From Dyadobacter linearis (GTDB lineage Bacteria; Bacteroidota; Bacteroidia; Cytophagales; Spirosomataceae), in the NCBI RefSeq assembly GCF_907165045.1, contig NZ_CAJRAU010000009.1, positions 62,001 through 126,000 of the forward strand: 64,000 bases of DNA. The letters are read 5' to 3'. Made by a program: the position numbers and the translations under genes. Shown here in pieces: positions 49,474 to 58,621 of the stretch. Each line of letters opens with the position of its first letter. Within the stretch, counting starts at the first letter, position 1. Below the pieces are notes generated by a model that saw only the letters and a list, made by a program, of their open reading frames with translations, searched no databases and had not been told where the DNA came from.

Positions 49474-50697
49474 ATGAAAACGTTTAATATCCCCGACTTT
49501 TACCGGAGCCAGATTATCACCCCGATCAAGGAATTTCGCCGGAAAAATGACAAGCTGAAAAGGGACTATTCGCCTACATTGCTCGATTTTGGCCCGGTAC
49601 AGTTCCTGATCGCCCGTCATTTCGGATTTTGTTACGGGGTGGAAAATGCGATTGATATTGCCTACAAAGCGATTGCCGAAAATCCCGGAAAACGGATTTT
49701 TCTTTTAAGCGAAATGATCCATAATCCCGATGTGAACCGGGATCTGGTAGATCGTGGAGTTCAATTTATAATGGACACAAAAGGCAATCAGCTGATCGCG
49801 TGGGAAACGCTTACGACCGAGGATATCGTGATCGTTCCGGCTTTTGGGACTACGGTTGAAAATCAGCAAAAACTGGCTGAACTTGGCATTAACTCTTATG
49901 TGTACGATACAACCTGCCCTTTTGTAGAAAAAGTCTGGAACCGCGCGGCGCAGATCGGCGAGAAGGATTATACGATTGTGGTGCACGGAAAACCGAAACA
50001 CGAAGAAACCAGGGCAACATTTTCACACAGCAAAGAAAACGCGCCGACTGTGATAGTCGAAAATATGGCGCAGGCCGAGCGGCTGGCCGAATATATGACA
50101 GGTTCAAGACCAGCAGAGCAGTTTTATACAGATTTTGAAGGACAATACTCGGACGGTTTCAATCCCGCCAGAGACCTGCAACGCATTGGGGTTGTAAACC
50201 AGACTACGATGCTGGCGTCGGACACGCAGGGCATTTCAGATTTCCTGAAAAACGTCATGATCCGGCACTATAACCTGCTCCCGGATCAGGTAGAGGCGCA
50301 TTTTGCTAATACCCGCGACACACTTTGCTACGCTACCAATGATAATCAGGATGCGACTTATGCATTGCTCACGCGCGAGGCCGATCTGGTTATAGTCGCG
50401 GGAGGTTATAACAGCTCCAATACTTCACATTTGGTCGAACTTTGCGAGCAGAAATTACCTACTTATTTTATTGAATCGGTCAATAAGCTGCTTGATCGAC
50501 AGCTGATCAGGCATTTTGATATGCATTTAAAAGAAGAGATCGTTTCGGAAAACTATATTCCTGAAAAAGCGCCTGTGAAGATTATGCTGACTTGCGGCGC
50601 TTCCTGCCCCGACGCGGTAGTAGAGGCGATTCTGCTCCGGTTATTGTCATTTTTTGAAGGTGCCAAACCAATAGAAGAAGTGATGGAAGCGTTTTGA
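49474..50697 (+). CDS. ispH: 4-hydroxy-3-methylbut-2-enyl diphosphate reductase
   Basis: IspH is the last enzyme of the MEP pathway and makes IPP and DMAPP with a 4Fe-4S cluster. Cluster cysteines are C53 in HFGFCYGVENA, C148 in DTTCPFVEKVW and C285 in LCYATNDNQ. HGKPKHEE and TCGASCPD are further substrate-site motifs. At 407 residues it is the long form, with an N-terminal extension of about 40 residues compared with E. coli. A terminator follows, and a probable promoter precedes it. Confidence 0.96.
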   Translation: MKTFNIPDFYRSQIITPIKEFRRKNDKLKRDYSPTLLDFGPVQFLIARHFGFCYGVENAIDIAYKAIAENPGKRIFLLSEMIHNPDVNRDLVDRGVQFIMDTKGNQLIAWETLTTEDIVIVPAFGTTVENQQKLAELGINSYVYDTTCPFVEKVWNRAAQIGEKDYTIVVHGKPKHEETRATFSHSKENAPTVIVENMAQAERLAEYMTGSRPAEQFYTDFEGQYSDGFNPARDLQRIGVVNQTTMLASDTQGISDFLKNVMIRHYNLLPDQVEAHFANTRDTLCYATNDNQDATYALLTREADLVIVAGGYNSSNTSHLVELCEQKLPTYFIESVNKLLDRQLIRHFDMHLKEEIVSENYIPEKAPVKIMLTCGASCPDAVVEAILLRLLSFFEGAKPIEEVMEAF

Positions 50698-50778
50698 TAC
50701 CAGTTACATAAAGTTTCAGACCTTTAAATCATTTAGGATTCAATGTTCCGGGTGATTCGGTGATAAAAGTTAAATTAG

Positions 50779-50813
50779 ACGGATGATTTTGCTACAAAAA
50801 TCATCCGTTTTTT
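50779..50813 (+). terminator. Intrinsic terminator after ispH
   Basis: ACGGATGATTTT (50779-50790) and AAAATCATCCGT (50797-50808) are perfect 12-base complements, followed by a run of T. It ends only 11 bases before the ATG of the macroglobulin gene, so that gene either has an overlapping promoter or depends on read-through. Confidence 0.85.
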
Positions 50814-50823
50814 ATATCTCATT

Positions 50824-53800
50824 ATGAAAAAAAGTTTCCCGTTTCCCCTCGTTTATCTGTTCTTTTTCAGCTGGTTATTAAATAGTTGTTCTACTTTAAA
50901 TGAAGTCAGGATTGCAGGTACCAACTTTGAGAATGAGATCAGTTTGTCTCAAAATCTTGTATTTACTTTCAATAAAGACCTGGTTGCTCTTGGTGACCTG
51001 AACGACTGGGATTCTACACAATACGTTCAGTTTGAGCCTGCTGTGAAAGGAAAGTTTAAATGGACTGCGCCGAATGAACTGATTTTCTCTCCCGTCGCAG
51101 GGTTCGAACCCGCTACTTCCTACAAAGCGAAGCTCACAAATCTGCTCACTAAAAAAGTTGAGAAGGAAAAAAAATACGACGTTTCCAAAGATCCGTTAGA
51201 CTTCCACACGCCATTTCTGCAACTAGCCGGGACTGAAAGCTGGTGGACAATTTCTCAGGAAAGCGGCAGACAGGAAGCCCGGCTCAAACTGGTATTCAAT
51301 TATCCTGTCAATGCACAGGAGGTAGCTGAAAAGCTAAAAATTACAGTTGCGAATCAGTCGGCAGATTTTAAATTACTTCCTTCTCCCGATGAAAAACAGG
51401 TGATCGTAGCAATAACCAACACCGGAAAGGCCGATAATAATGACACGCCGGTGAAGCTGAGCATCGCGGCCGGTTTGAAAATACCGAATACCAAATTCAA
51501 TACCGATGTCGAGATTTCGCACAACGCATCATTGCCTTCTCCGCTTCATTTACAGGTAGTTAATATTCAAACAGGTTTTGAAAACAATGCGGGTTACGCG
51601 CGGATTATCACTTCGCAGGAGCTGGATAAGGAAAGTATTTCCAAAGGTTTCAGCATTAACCCCGACACTGTTTCCCAAATAGAGCCGACGCAAAACGGGT
51701 TCATCGTGCGCGTCGATTTCAATGAAACGGAAACGTATTCTTTACTGCTCAATAAAAATCTGAGAGGTATGCTCGGACAGGCGCTGGAAGAGGAAACTTC
51801 CAAGGATCTGTTTTTCGGAAAATTGCCGCCTGCTATTTCATTTACCAACAAAAAAGCGGTTTATCTACCTGGAAAAGGCTCCCGGAATGTGGGCGTCCAA
51901 ATTGTCAATATACCCGAAGTTCAGATCCGTGTGTCAAAATTATACTCCAATAATATCCTCAACTATCTCCGCCAAAACCGCTGGAATGAATACGGTTATG
52001 TAGGCGATGAATGGCAGCAGTTGAGTACTTTTCAGTACACCGACGAAGGAGCAGATAATATGAGTGACGCACTGGTTTTCAAAACCGTCGACACGGAAAA
52101 TCTGCCCAAAAGCAAAGGGTTATCAGCACTCAATATTGCCTTACCCGATGAAAACAAGCGGCAGGGCGTTTATCTGGTCACCGTTCGTTCTACAAATGAA
52201 GCTTATTTGAGCGCAACAAAGCTGATCTCTATCTCCGATATCGGGTTAATAGCCAAGCAGGGGAAAGACGAAATCTGGGTTTTTGCCAACTCACTCCAAA
52301 CCAACGAGCCAATCTCCGATCTGGAAATCACATTGATAAGCTCTAATAATCAGGTAATTCACACCATTTCTACCGACGGAAAGGGAGTTGCGCACATCGA
52401 TAAATTGGAAGAGAAAGGCCCTGGTTTTAAAGTCGCGATGATTACTGCGAGTAACGATAAAGATTTCAATTACCTCGTTTTGAATGATACCAAAGTTGAA
52501 ACTTCCCGGTTTGATGTGGAGGGGGCTCGTGATAATGTCTCCGGTTTCCAGGCTTTTACATATGGACAAAGGGATATTTATCGACCGGGGGAAACGATGT
52601 ACTTTAATACCGTGCTGAGAAGTCAGGCGTGGCAAACTGGCGCCAAAGTCCCGCTGAAAATGAAAATGTTGACCCCAAATGGCCGGGAGTACCGGACCTG
52701 GCGGAAGACAACCAATGAGCAGGGGGCAGTTGAAACGGAAGTGCAAATGGACCGTGCCGCACTAACGGGGACCTATGTACTGGATGTATACAATGCAAAT
52801 GACGTCCTGCTTGGCTCGCATGCAATCAGTGTCGAGGAGTTTATGCCCGACCGGATTAAGGTCGATCTCAGCGGCGCGGCAAAAGAATATATGTCGGGCG
52901 ACCCTGTGTCATTAACTGCGACTGCCGTCAATCTTTTCGGCCCGCCGGCAGCGAACAGGACTTACGAAATGGATTATGAGCTTACACGAAAAAGGTTTTT
53001 TACAAGGGCATTTTCTGAGTACGTTTTCGACATTCCGTCTGAAGACCCCTTCGCAAAAGACACCCGGCACGGTGTCACCAATGAAAACGGACTGGCGAAG
53101 GAAACCTTCGTGCTGGGTGGCGGATTGAAAGATATCGGAGTGCTGGAAGGAAAGATTTACGTGACGGTTTTTGATGAAAACGGGAGGCCAGTCAACCGGT
53201 TGCAGCGGTTTGACGTATTTACCCAGCCTGTATTTTATGGTATCCGCCTGCCCGACACTTATGTGGGTACAAATGCGCCGGTACCGATAGAAATTGTGGG
53301 GTTGAACCGCAAAGGTCAGCTGCAAGGCGGCGCAACTTCTTCTGTGGAGGTGGTTAGGATTGAATATCAGACTGTTGTAGAGAAGAAATACGAGCGGCTA
53401 CAATATACTTCCCGTAAAAAAGAGAAAGTAGTTTACGCAAAAGCATTGAATTTACCGGCGGGCAAAGGCACATTCAGCTATGCTCCAACAGTTTCCGGGG
53501 AATACGAAGTGCGGGTGAAAAGGCCCGGTGCGGCGCATTATACAGTGGCCAAATTTTACGCCTATGGTTACGGTAACACGCAATATTCGTCTTTCGAGGT
53601 AAGCAATGAAGGCAGGGTTTTGATGGAAACGGACAAGCAAACGTACCAAACCGGCGACGAGGCAAAAGTGCTGTTTAAGACTCCTTTTGACGGAAGATTG
53701 CTGGTAACCATCGAGCGCAACCATGTATTGGAGCATCAGATTTTAACCACTGATAAAAAGGCGGCTGAGCTGACGCTGAAAATCAAGGAAGAGCATTTAC

Positions 53801-56283
53801 CCAACGTATTTGTAACTGCGACGCTGATCCGCAAAATGGACAATTCTGACATGCCGCTGACGGTAGCGCACGGATTTGCGCCTATTATAGTGGAAGATAC
53901 AGAGCGAAAATTGCCGGTGACGATTTCTGTTGCAGAACAGTCCAGATCCAAAACAAAACAAAAGATCAGAATAAAAACAAAACCGAATGCGCAGGTGACA
54001 TTATCGGTTGTCGATGAAGGAATTTTGCAGATCAAAAATTTTAAAACACCTGATATTTACGGCCATTTTTATCAAAAACGTGCGCTGGAAGTCACCAGCC
54101 ACGATTTATACGCGCAGCTTTTCCCGGAATTGAGCCTGAATGCAAAGTCCAGTTTCGGGGGCGACGGTTATGATCTGGAAAGAAGAATTAATCCGCTGAG
54201 TAACGGGCGGACGGAGCTGGTTTCATTCTGGAGTAAAATCCTGACTGCGAACAGTAGCGGCGAGGCGACTTTTGATATTAATATCCCCCAGTTCAGCGGC
54301 GACCTGCGCGTGATGGCCGTGGCTTATAAGGATAATGCATTCGGCTCGGCGAGTAAGAATATGAAAGTAGCTGACCCGGTCGTAATCAGCGCGGCGGTAC
54401 CCCGTTTTCTGAGTCCGGGAGACGAGCTGATTTTGCCGGTCAATATCAGTAATACTAGCAAAAATGCGGCAAATGCTTCTGTTACGCTGCAATTGCAAGG
54501 TCCGGTAACCGCTAGCGGACAAGCTTCTCAAACCATACCTATTGCTGCCGGCAAGGAAAACAGAGTTACGTTTTCGCTGAAAGCTGCGCAGGCGATCGGG
54601 GTGGCGAAAGTGATTGTGAAGGTCAACGCTTTTGAGGAAACATTTATAAACGAAACCGAAGTGTCGGTAAGGCCGGCTTCTCCACTTTTAAAAACCAGTA
54701 CTTCGGGTACCATCGCAGCAAACAACCAGGGAGTTATTGACCTCAGCACTTCTTTTATTCCTGCAACCAGCCGCAGCCAGATCGTTTTCAGCCGCTCGCC
54801 GCTTGTGCAAGGAGGTGGAAAGGCGCTTTTAACTTTGCTGGGATATCCTTATGGTTGTCTGGAACAAACAATCTCCAAAGCATTTCCGCAGATATATTTC
54901 TCTGAACTCACCAAAGCAATGGCAATACCGGTGTACACGGTGCGAAATGCGGAAAGCGACCTCAACCCGATGACGAATATCCAGCTGGCGATCAGGAAAA
55001 TAGAATCCCAGCAGCTGTATAATGGCGGAATGGGCATGTGGCCGGGCGCTACCCAGGAAGATTGGTGGGCGACGGCTTATGCGGTTCATTTTCTGGAAGA
55101 AGCAAGGAGAGCGGGTTTTGAAGTTAACGTGAAGACAGTCAGCCGCGCACTGGAATATTTGAAATTAAAATCCGGAACAACTGCGACGAAAGAGGTAGTA
55201 ATCGCCAGTACCGAAAATGGGCTCGGTTACGAAGACCAGCCCGGGCAACGCACACAAACCAGAAAGCTCGTCGCGCGGCGGGAGGCTATTTATTCGCTTT
55301 ACGTGCTGGCGCTGAATGGAAATCCGAACCGGGCGGCTATGAATTATTACAAGCAAAATGCGCAAATGCTGACCAGTGACTCGAAATATCTGCTCGCCGC
55401 TGCATTTCAGCTTGCAGGCGATTCCAGAAGTTTTGCTTCACTTTTGCCTAAAAAATATGAAGCGGACCGCGGGGGGCAATACCAGGACGATAGCTATTCG
55501 TCGCCGCTGCGTAATATGTCGCTCGTACTGAATACGTTGCTGGAAACTGATCCGGGGAATTTACAAATTACTCCACTTGGCAGACAGCTTTCACAGGCTA
55601 TCCAATCGGCGGCTTACCTGAACACCCAGGAAGCGGCATTTGCAGTCTTGGCACTTGGGAAATTGGCTAAAAAAACGTCCGGCTCGACGGTTACTGCCTC
55701 GATTTCGGCCGGTGGTAAAGAACTGGGCACATTTAGCGGCAAAGAAGTCATATTTTCAAAAGGGATTTCTGGTAAAAAAGTAGCTGTAAAAACGCAGGGG
55801 AAAGGCGATTTGTACTGGTTTGCGCAAACCGAAGGAATGTCGGCTACCGGCACTTATGCCGAAGAGGACCAGGGACTTAGCATTCTCAGGCAGTTTCTGA
55901 CACGCGATGGAGCACCGATGCAGGTATTCCGGCGAAATGATCTGGTAGTTGTAAAATTGACTTTGACAAGCACCAACGGACTTCCGGTTGAAAATGTGGT
56001 AGTAACCGACCTGCTGCCCGCCGGCTTTGAGATTGAAAACCCCCGCATCACCGAGCCGCGCGATATGCCGTGGATCAAAAACGCGGCTGTTCCGGAGTAT
56101 TATGATATTCGCGACGACAGGATCCACTATTTCACAACCGCCGAAAAACAGGCTAAAACTTTCTATTATCAGGTCAGAATCGTTTCAAAAGGCAATTTTA
56201 CAGCAGGCCCGGCTGCGGCAGATGCCATGTACCGGGGAGAATACAGAAGTTACTCCGGCGGCGGAAAGATAAAAGTAGAGTGA
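50824..56283 (+). CDS. Alpha-2-macroglobulin-family lipoprotein
   Basis: A giant 1819-residue envelope protein of the bacterial alpha-2-macroglobulin family, thought to trap attacking proteases. It has a lipoprotein signal with C22 (SWLLNSCST), a series of MG domains including YGQRDIYRPGETMYFNTVLR, the segment SFWSKILTANSSGEATFDINIPQFSGDLRVMAVAYKDNAFG, and the thioester motif C1345-L-E-Q1348 in YPYGCLEQTISKAFPQIY. An alpha-helical thioester domain and a receptor-like C-terminal domain follow. The intact CLEQ suggests an active thioester. The usual partner penicillin-binding protein 1C gene is not adjacent. Confidence 0.93.
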   Translation: MKKSFPFPLVYLFFFSWLLNSCSTLNEVRIAGTNFENEISLSQNLVFTFNKDLVALGDLNDWDSTQYVQFEPAVKGKFKWTAPNELIFSPVAGFEPATSYKAKLTNLLTKKVEKEKKYDVSKDPLDFHTPFLQLAGTESWWTISQESGRQEARLKLVFNYPVNAQEVAEKLKITVANQSADFKLLPSPDEKQVIVAITNTGKADNNDTPVKLSIAAGLKIPNTKFNTDVEISHNASLPSPLHLQVVNIQTGFENNAGYARIITSQELDKESISKGFSINPDTVSQIEPTQNGFIVRVDFNETETYSLLLNKNLRGMLGQALEEETSKDLFFGKLPPAISFTNKKAVYLPGKGSRNVGVQIVNIPEVQIRVSKLYSNNILNYLRQNRWNEYGYVGDEWQQLSTFQYTDEGADNMSDALVFKTVDTENLPKSKGLSALNIALPDENKRQGVYLVTVRSTNEAYLSATKLISISDIGLIAKQGKDEIWVFANSLQTNEPISDLEITLISSNNQVIHTISTDGKGVAHIDKLEEKGPGFKVAMITASNDKDFNYLVLNDTKVETSRFDVEGARDNVSGFQAFTYGQRDIYRPGETMYFNTVLRSQAWQTGAKVPLKMKMLTPNGREYRTWRKTTNEQGAVETEVQMDRAALTGTYVLDVYNANDVLLGSHAISVEEFMPDRIKVDLSGAAKEYMSGDPVSLTATAVNLFGPPAANRTYEMDYELTRKRFFTRAFSEYVFDIPSEDPFAKDTRHGVTNENGLAKETFVLGGGLKDIGVLEGKIYVTVFDENGRPVNRLQRFDVFTQPVFYGIRLPDTYVGTNAPVPIEIVGLNRKGQLQGGATSSVEVVRIEYQTVVEKKYERLQYTSRKKEKVVYAKALNLPAGKGTFSYAPTVSGEYEVRVKRPGAAHYTVAKFYAYGYGNTQYSSFEVSNEGRVLMETDKQTYQTGDEAKVLFKTPFDGRLLVTIERNHVLEHQILTTDKKAAELTLKIKEEHLPNVFVTATLIRKMDNSDMPLTVAHGFAPIIVEDTERKLPVTISVAEQSRSKTKQKIRIKTKPNAQVTLSVVDEGILQIKNFKTPDIYGHFYQKRALEVTSHDLYAQLFPELSLNAKSSFGGDGYDLERRINPLSNGRTELVSFWSKILTANSSGEATFDINIPQFSGDLRVMAVAYKDNAFGSASKNMKVADPVVISAAVPRFLSPGDELILPVNISNTSKNAANASVTLQLQGPVTASGQASQTIPIAAGKENRVTFSLKAAQAIGVAKVIVKVNAFEETFINETEVSVRPASPLLKTSTSGTIAANNQGVIDLSTSFIPATSRSQIVFSRSPLVQGGGKALLTLLGYPYGCLEQTISKAFPQIYFSELTKAMAIPVYTVRNAESDLNPMTNIQLAIRKIESQQLYNGGMGMWPGATQEDWWATAYAVHFLEEARRAGFEVNVKTVSRALEYLKLKSGTTATKEVVIASTENGLGYEDQPGQRTQTRKLVARREAIYSLYVLALNGNPNRAAMNYYKQNAQMLTSDSKYLLAAAFQLAGDSRSFASLLPKKYEADRGGQYQDDSYSSPLRNMSLVLNTLLETDPGNLQITPLGRQLSQAIQSAAYLNTQEAAFAVLALGKLAKKTSGSTVTASISAGGKELGTFSGKEVIFSKGISGKKVAVKTQGKGDLYWFAQTEGMSATGTYAEEDQGLSILRQFLTRDGAPMQVFRRNDLVVVKLTLTSTNGLPVENVVVTDLLPAGFEIENPRITEPRDMPWIKNAAVPEYYDIRDDRIHYFTTAEKQAKTFYYQVRIVSKGNFTAGPAAADAMYRGEYRSYSGGGKIKVE

Positions 56284-56286
56284 TTT

Positions 56287-57027
56287 TCAGAAGGAAAAGG
56301 AGCGTAATATCAAACCTCCTATAATAGCTCCGGCAATGGGCGCAGCAACTGGAATCCAGCCGTAGCCCCAGTCTGATCCGCCTTTGTTCGGGATCGGTAA
56401 AATGGCGTGTGCAATGCGCGGGCCCAGGTCCCGCACCGGATTGATCGCGTAGCCTGTGGTGCCACCCAGAGAAAGCCCGATGCTCCAAACCAGCATTCCA
56501 ACCAGATAAGGCGCCACTCCAGACGGGATACCGCCTTTGTCGGGATCGGAAGTGCCTGCGTAGCCGATCGCGACAACGCCCACGATCAATATCACGGTTG
56601 CGATGAATTCACTCAGGAAATTAGCGCCGGTTGAGCGGATCGCAGGGTCGGTTGCAAAACAGGCAAGTTTTGCGCCTCCGTCTTCGGTTGCTTTCCAATG
56701 CGGTAAATATTGCAGCCAGACCAATATTGCTCCTAAAAACGCGCCAATTAGTTGCGCCGGAAGGTAGCTGGCCACCATACTATAATCGTTTCTGAGCACA
56801 GCCAGCCCGATTGTCACAGCCGGATTTAAATGCGCTGCTGCACTGCCGAATGCATTGGCAGTAAAAATCCCGATCATCACCGCAAATCCCCAGCCGGCGG
56901 TGATCACGATCCAGCCGCCGCTTTCGCCTTTGGTCTTTTTGAGTACCACATTGGCGACCACTCCGTTGCCGAGCAAAATGAGGACCATAGTTCCGATTAA
57001 CTCTCCAAGAAATGGCGAAGGCTGCAT
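56287..57027 (-). CDS. Aquaglyceroporin (MIP family) with NPV in second pore motif
   Basis: A 246-residue six-helix channel. The first pore motif is HLNPAVTIG (NPA at 68-70); the second is GYAINPVRDLGPRI (N196-P197-V198-R199-D200), where Ala is replaced by Val. The Asp after Arg and the GPR pattern fit glycerol facilitators (GlpF), so glycerol or a similar small polyol is the likely substrate. No glpK or glpD is adjacent. It converges on the macroglobulin gene, three bases apart. Confidence 0.9.
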   Translation of the reverse strand: MQPSPFLGELIGTMVLILLGNGVVANVVLKKTKGESGGWIVITAGWGFAVMIGIFTANAFGSAAAHLNPAVTIGLAVLRNDYSMVASYLPAQLIGAFLGAILVWLQYLPHWKATEDGGAKLACFATDPAIRSTGANFLSEFIATVILIVGVVAIGYAGTSDPDKGGIPSGVAPYLVGMLVWSIGLSLGGTTGYAINPVRDLGPRIAHAILPIPNKGGSDWGYGWIPVAAPIAGAIIGGLILRSFSF

Positions 57028-57127
57028 AGATTATTGGGTGATAAAGGTTTAGCGGGCGAATATGCGAATAGTTTTAATTATTCCCGACCTAATGCTAAAA
57101 AGAATATTTCGTGTCAGTTTTACCATT

Positions 57128-57154
57128 TTGTGACCGTGAATTCCACTAACTTTG
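57128..57154 (+). promoter_or_regulatory. Putative purB promoter
   Basis: TAACTTTG (57147-57154) is an exact TAnnTTTG -7 element 29 bases before the ATG. A TTG at 57128-57130 is 16 bases upstream, slightly short of the usual spacing. Confidence 0.4.
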
Positions 57155-57183
57155 CGCGATAATCAATTTTTGTATTGAAAATC

Positions 57184-58542
57184 ATGTCTTTAAATCAGCT
57201 CACAGCGATTTCTCCGGTTGACGGCCGTTACTACAAACAGGTAGCAGAGTTGTCAACTTATTTCTCCGAATACGCCCTTATTTATTACCGTGTTTTTGTT
57301 GAAATAGAATACTTCATCGCCCTCTGCGAGATACCGCTGCCTCAATTATCAGAATTTGATAAGAAGAAATACCCCGCGCTGCGCAAGATCTATGAGGATT
57401 TCAGCGAGACGGATGCATTGCATATTAAGGACATTGAAAAAGTTACCAACCACGATGTAAAGGCGGTTGAGTACTTTATAAAGGAGCAATTCGAAAAGCT
57501 GGGCATTGAAACCTACCAGGAATTTATCCACTTCGGTCTTACTTCCCAGGATATCAACAATACCGCGATTCCGCTTTCGCTGAAAGATGCGCTGGAACGC
57601 CAGATTAAGCCGCTTTTCCGTCAGGTTCTTTTTGTATTGAAAAGAATGTCGATCGAATGGAAAAATGTGCCGATGCTCGCATACACACACGGACAGCCGG
57701 CTTCGCCTACACGCGTTGGAAAAGAGTTTCTGGTTTTTGTAGAGCGATTGGAGCGGCAGCTTGAAATGCTCGATAAAATTCCGGCTTCGGCTAAGTTCGG
57801 CGGCGCAACAGGAAATTTCAACGCGCACCACGTGGCTTATCCTAAACAGGATTGGATGGCGTTTGCGAATCATTTCGTGGAAGGTTTGGGCTTGAAAAGA
57901 AGTAAGCACACGACCCAGATCGAACATTACGATAACCTCGCCGCTACTTTTGACTGTTTGAAAAGGCTCAATACCATTTTGACAGATTTGAATCGGGATA
58001 TGTGGACCTACATTTCCATGGGTTATTTCAAACAAAAAATTAAGGCTGGTGAAGTAGGTTCATCGGCAATGCCGCACAAAGTGAACCCGATCGATTTTGA
58101 AAACTCGGAAGGTAACCTGGGACTTGCGTCTGCACTGTTTGAACATTTTGCAGCCAAGCTTCCGATCTCACGTTTGCAGCGCGATCTTACAGATTCGACG
58201 GTTTTGAGAAATATCGGTGTTCCCCTGGCGCACGTCGCAATCGCCCTGAATTCATTGATTAAAGGTCTGGGAAAAGTAGAATTGAATGGCGAAATGCTGA
58301 AATCTGACCTGGAAGATAACTGGGCGGTAGTTTCAGAAGCGATTCAGACGATCCTGCGCCGCGAGAGTTATCCAAAGCCTTACGAGGCATTAAAGGAACT
58401 GACACGTACCAACGAAAAGATCACCCACGAATCCATTTCGAGGTTTATCGAAACGCTCGACGTATCAGAAAAAATCCGCGAAGAACTCCGCGGATTGACT
58501 CCTTATAGCTACCTGGGGATCGTAGAAGATCATATTTTTTGA
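57184..58542 (+). CDS. purB: Adenylosuccinate lyase
   Basis: PurB acts twice in purine synthesis, releasing fumarate from SAICAR and adenylosuccinate. The product of 452 residues (ATG at 57184, MSLNQLTAISPVDGRYYKQV, preferred over TTG at 57175) has FGLTSQDINNTAIPL, YTHGQPASPTRVGKE and the signature SSAMPHKVNPIDFENSEG with the catalytic serine loop. The length and the early SPVDGRY place it with the E. coli-like branch. It stands alone and converges on nrdJ across an inverted repeat. Confidence 0.96.
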   Translation: MSLNQLTAISPVDGRYYKQVAELSTYFSEYALIYYRVFVEIEYFIALCEIPLPQLSEFDKKKYPALRKIYEDFSETDALHIKDIEKVTNHDVKAVEYFIKEQFEKLGIETYQEFIHFGLTSQDINNTAIPLSLKDALERQIKPLFRQVLFVLKRMSIEWKNVPMLAYTHGQPASPTRVGKEFLVFVERLERQLEMLDKIPASAKFGGATGNFNAHHVAYPKQDWMAFANHFVEGLGLKRSKHTTQIEHYDNLAATFDCLKRLNTILTDLNRDMWTYISMGYFKQKIKAGEVGSSAMPHKVNPIDFENSEGNLGLASALFEHFAAKLPISRLQRDLTDSTVLRNIGVPLAHVAIALNSLIKGLGKVELNGEMLKSDLEDNWAVVSEAIQTILRRESYPKPYEALKELTRTNEKITHESISRFIETLDVSEKIREELRGLTPYSYLGIVEDHIF

Positions 58543-58550
58543 AAGCAGTT

Positions 58551-58618
58551 AGCTATTAGCGGTTAGCTTTTTACATAAATCCGAAGCTAACCGCTAATAG
58601 CTGAAACCTAATAGCTAA
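58551..58618. repeat. Perfect 19-bp inverted repeat with GCTAATAGC core
   Basis: AGCTATTAGCGGTTAGCTT (58551-58569) and its exact complement AAGCTAACCGCTAATAGCT (58584-58602) enclose 14 bases, followed by a further half copy (CCTAATAGCT). It lies between the convergent purB and nrdJ stops and could end transcription on both strands. The GCTAATAGC core also occurs in the tandem array at 736-796. Confidence 0.92.
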
Positions 58619-58621
58619 ACC

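Noticed and set aside
57349-58035. Minus-strand open frame of 228 codons
   Set aside because: It is a shadow of purB, which has the diagnostic signature in the other strand.
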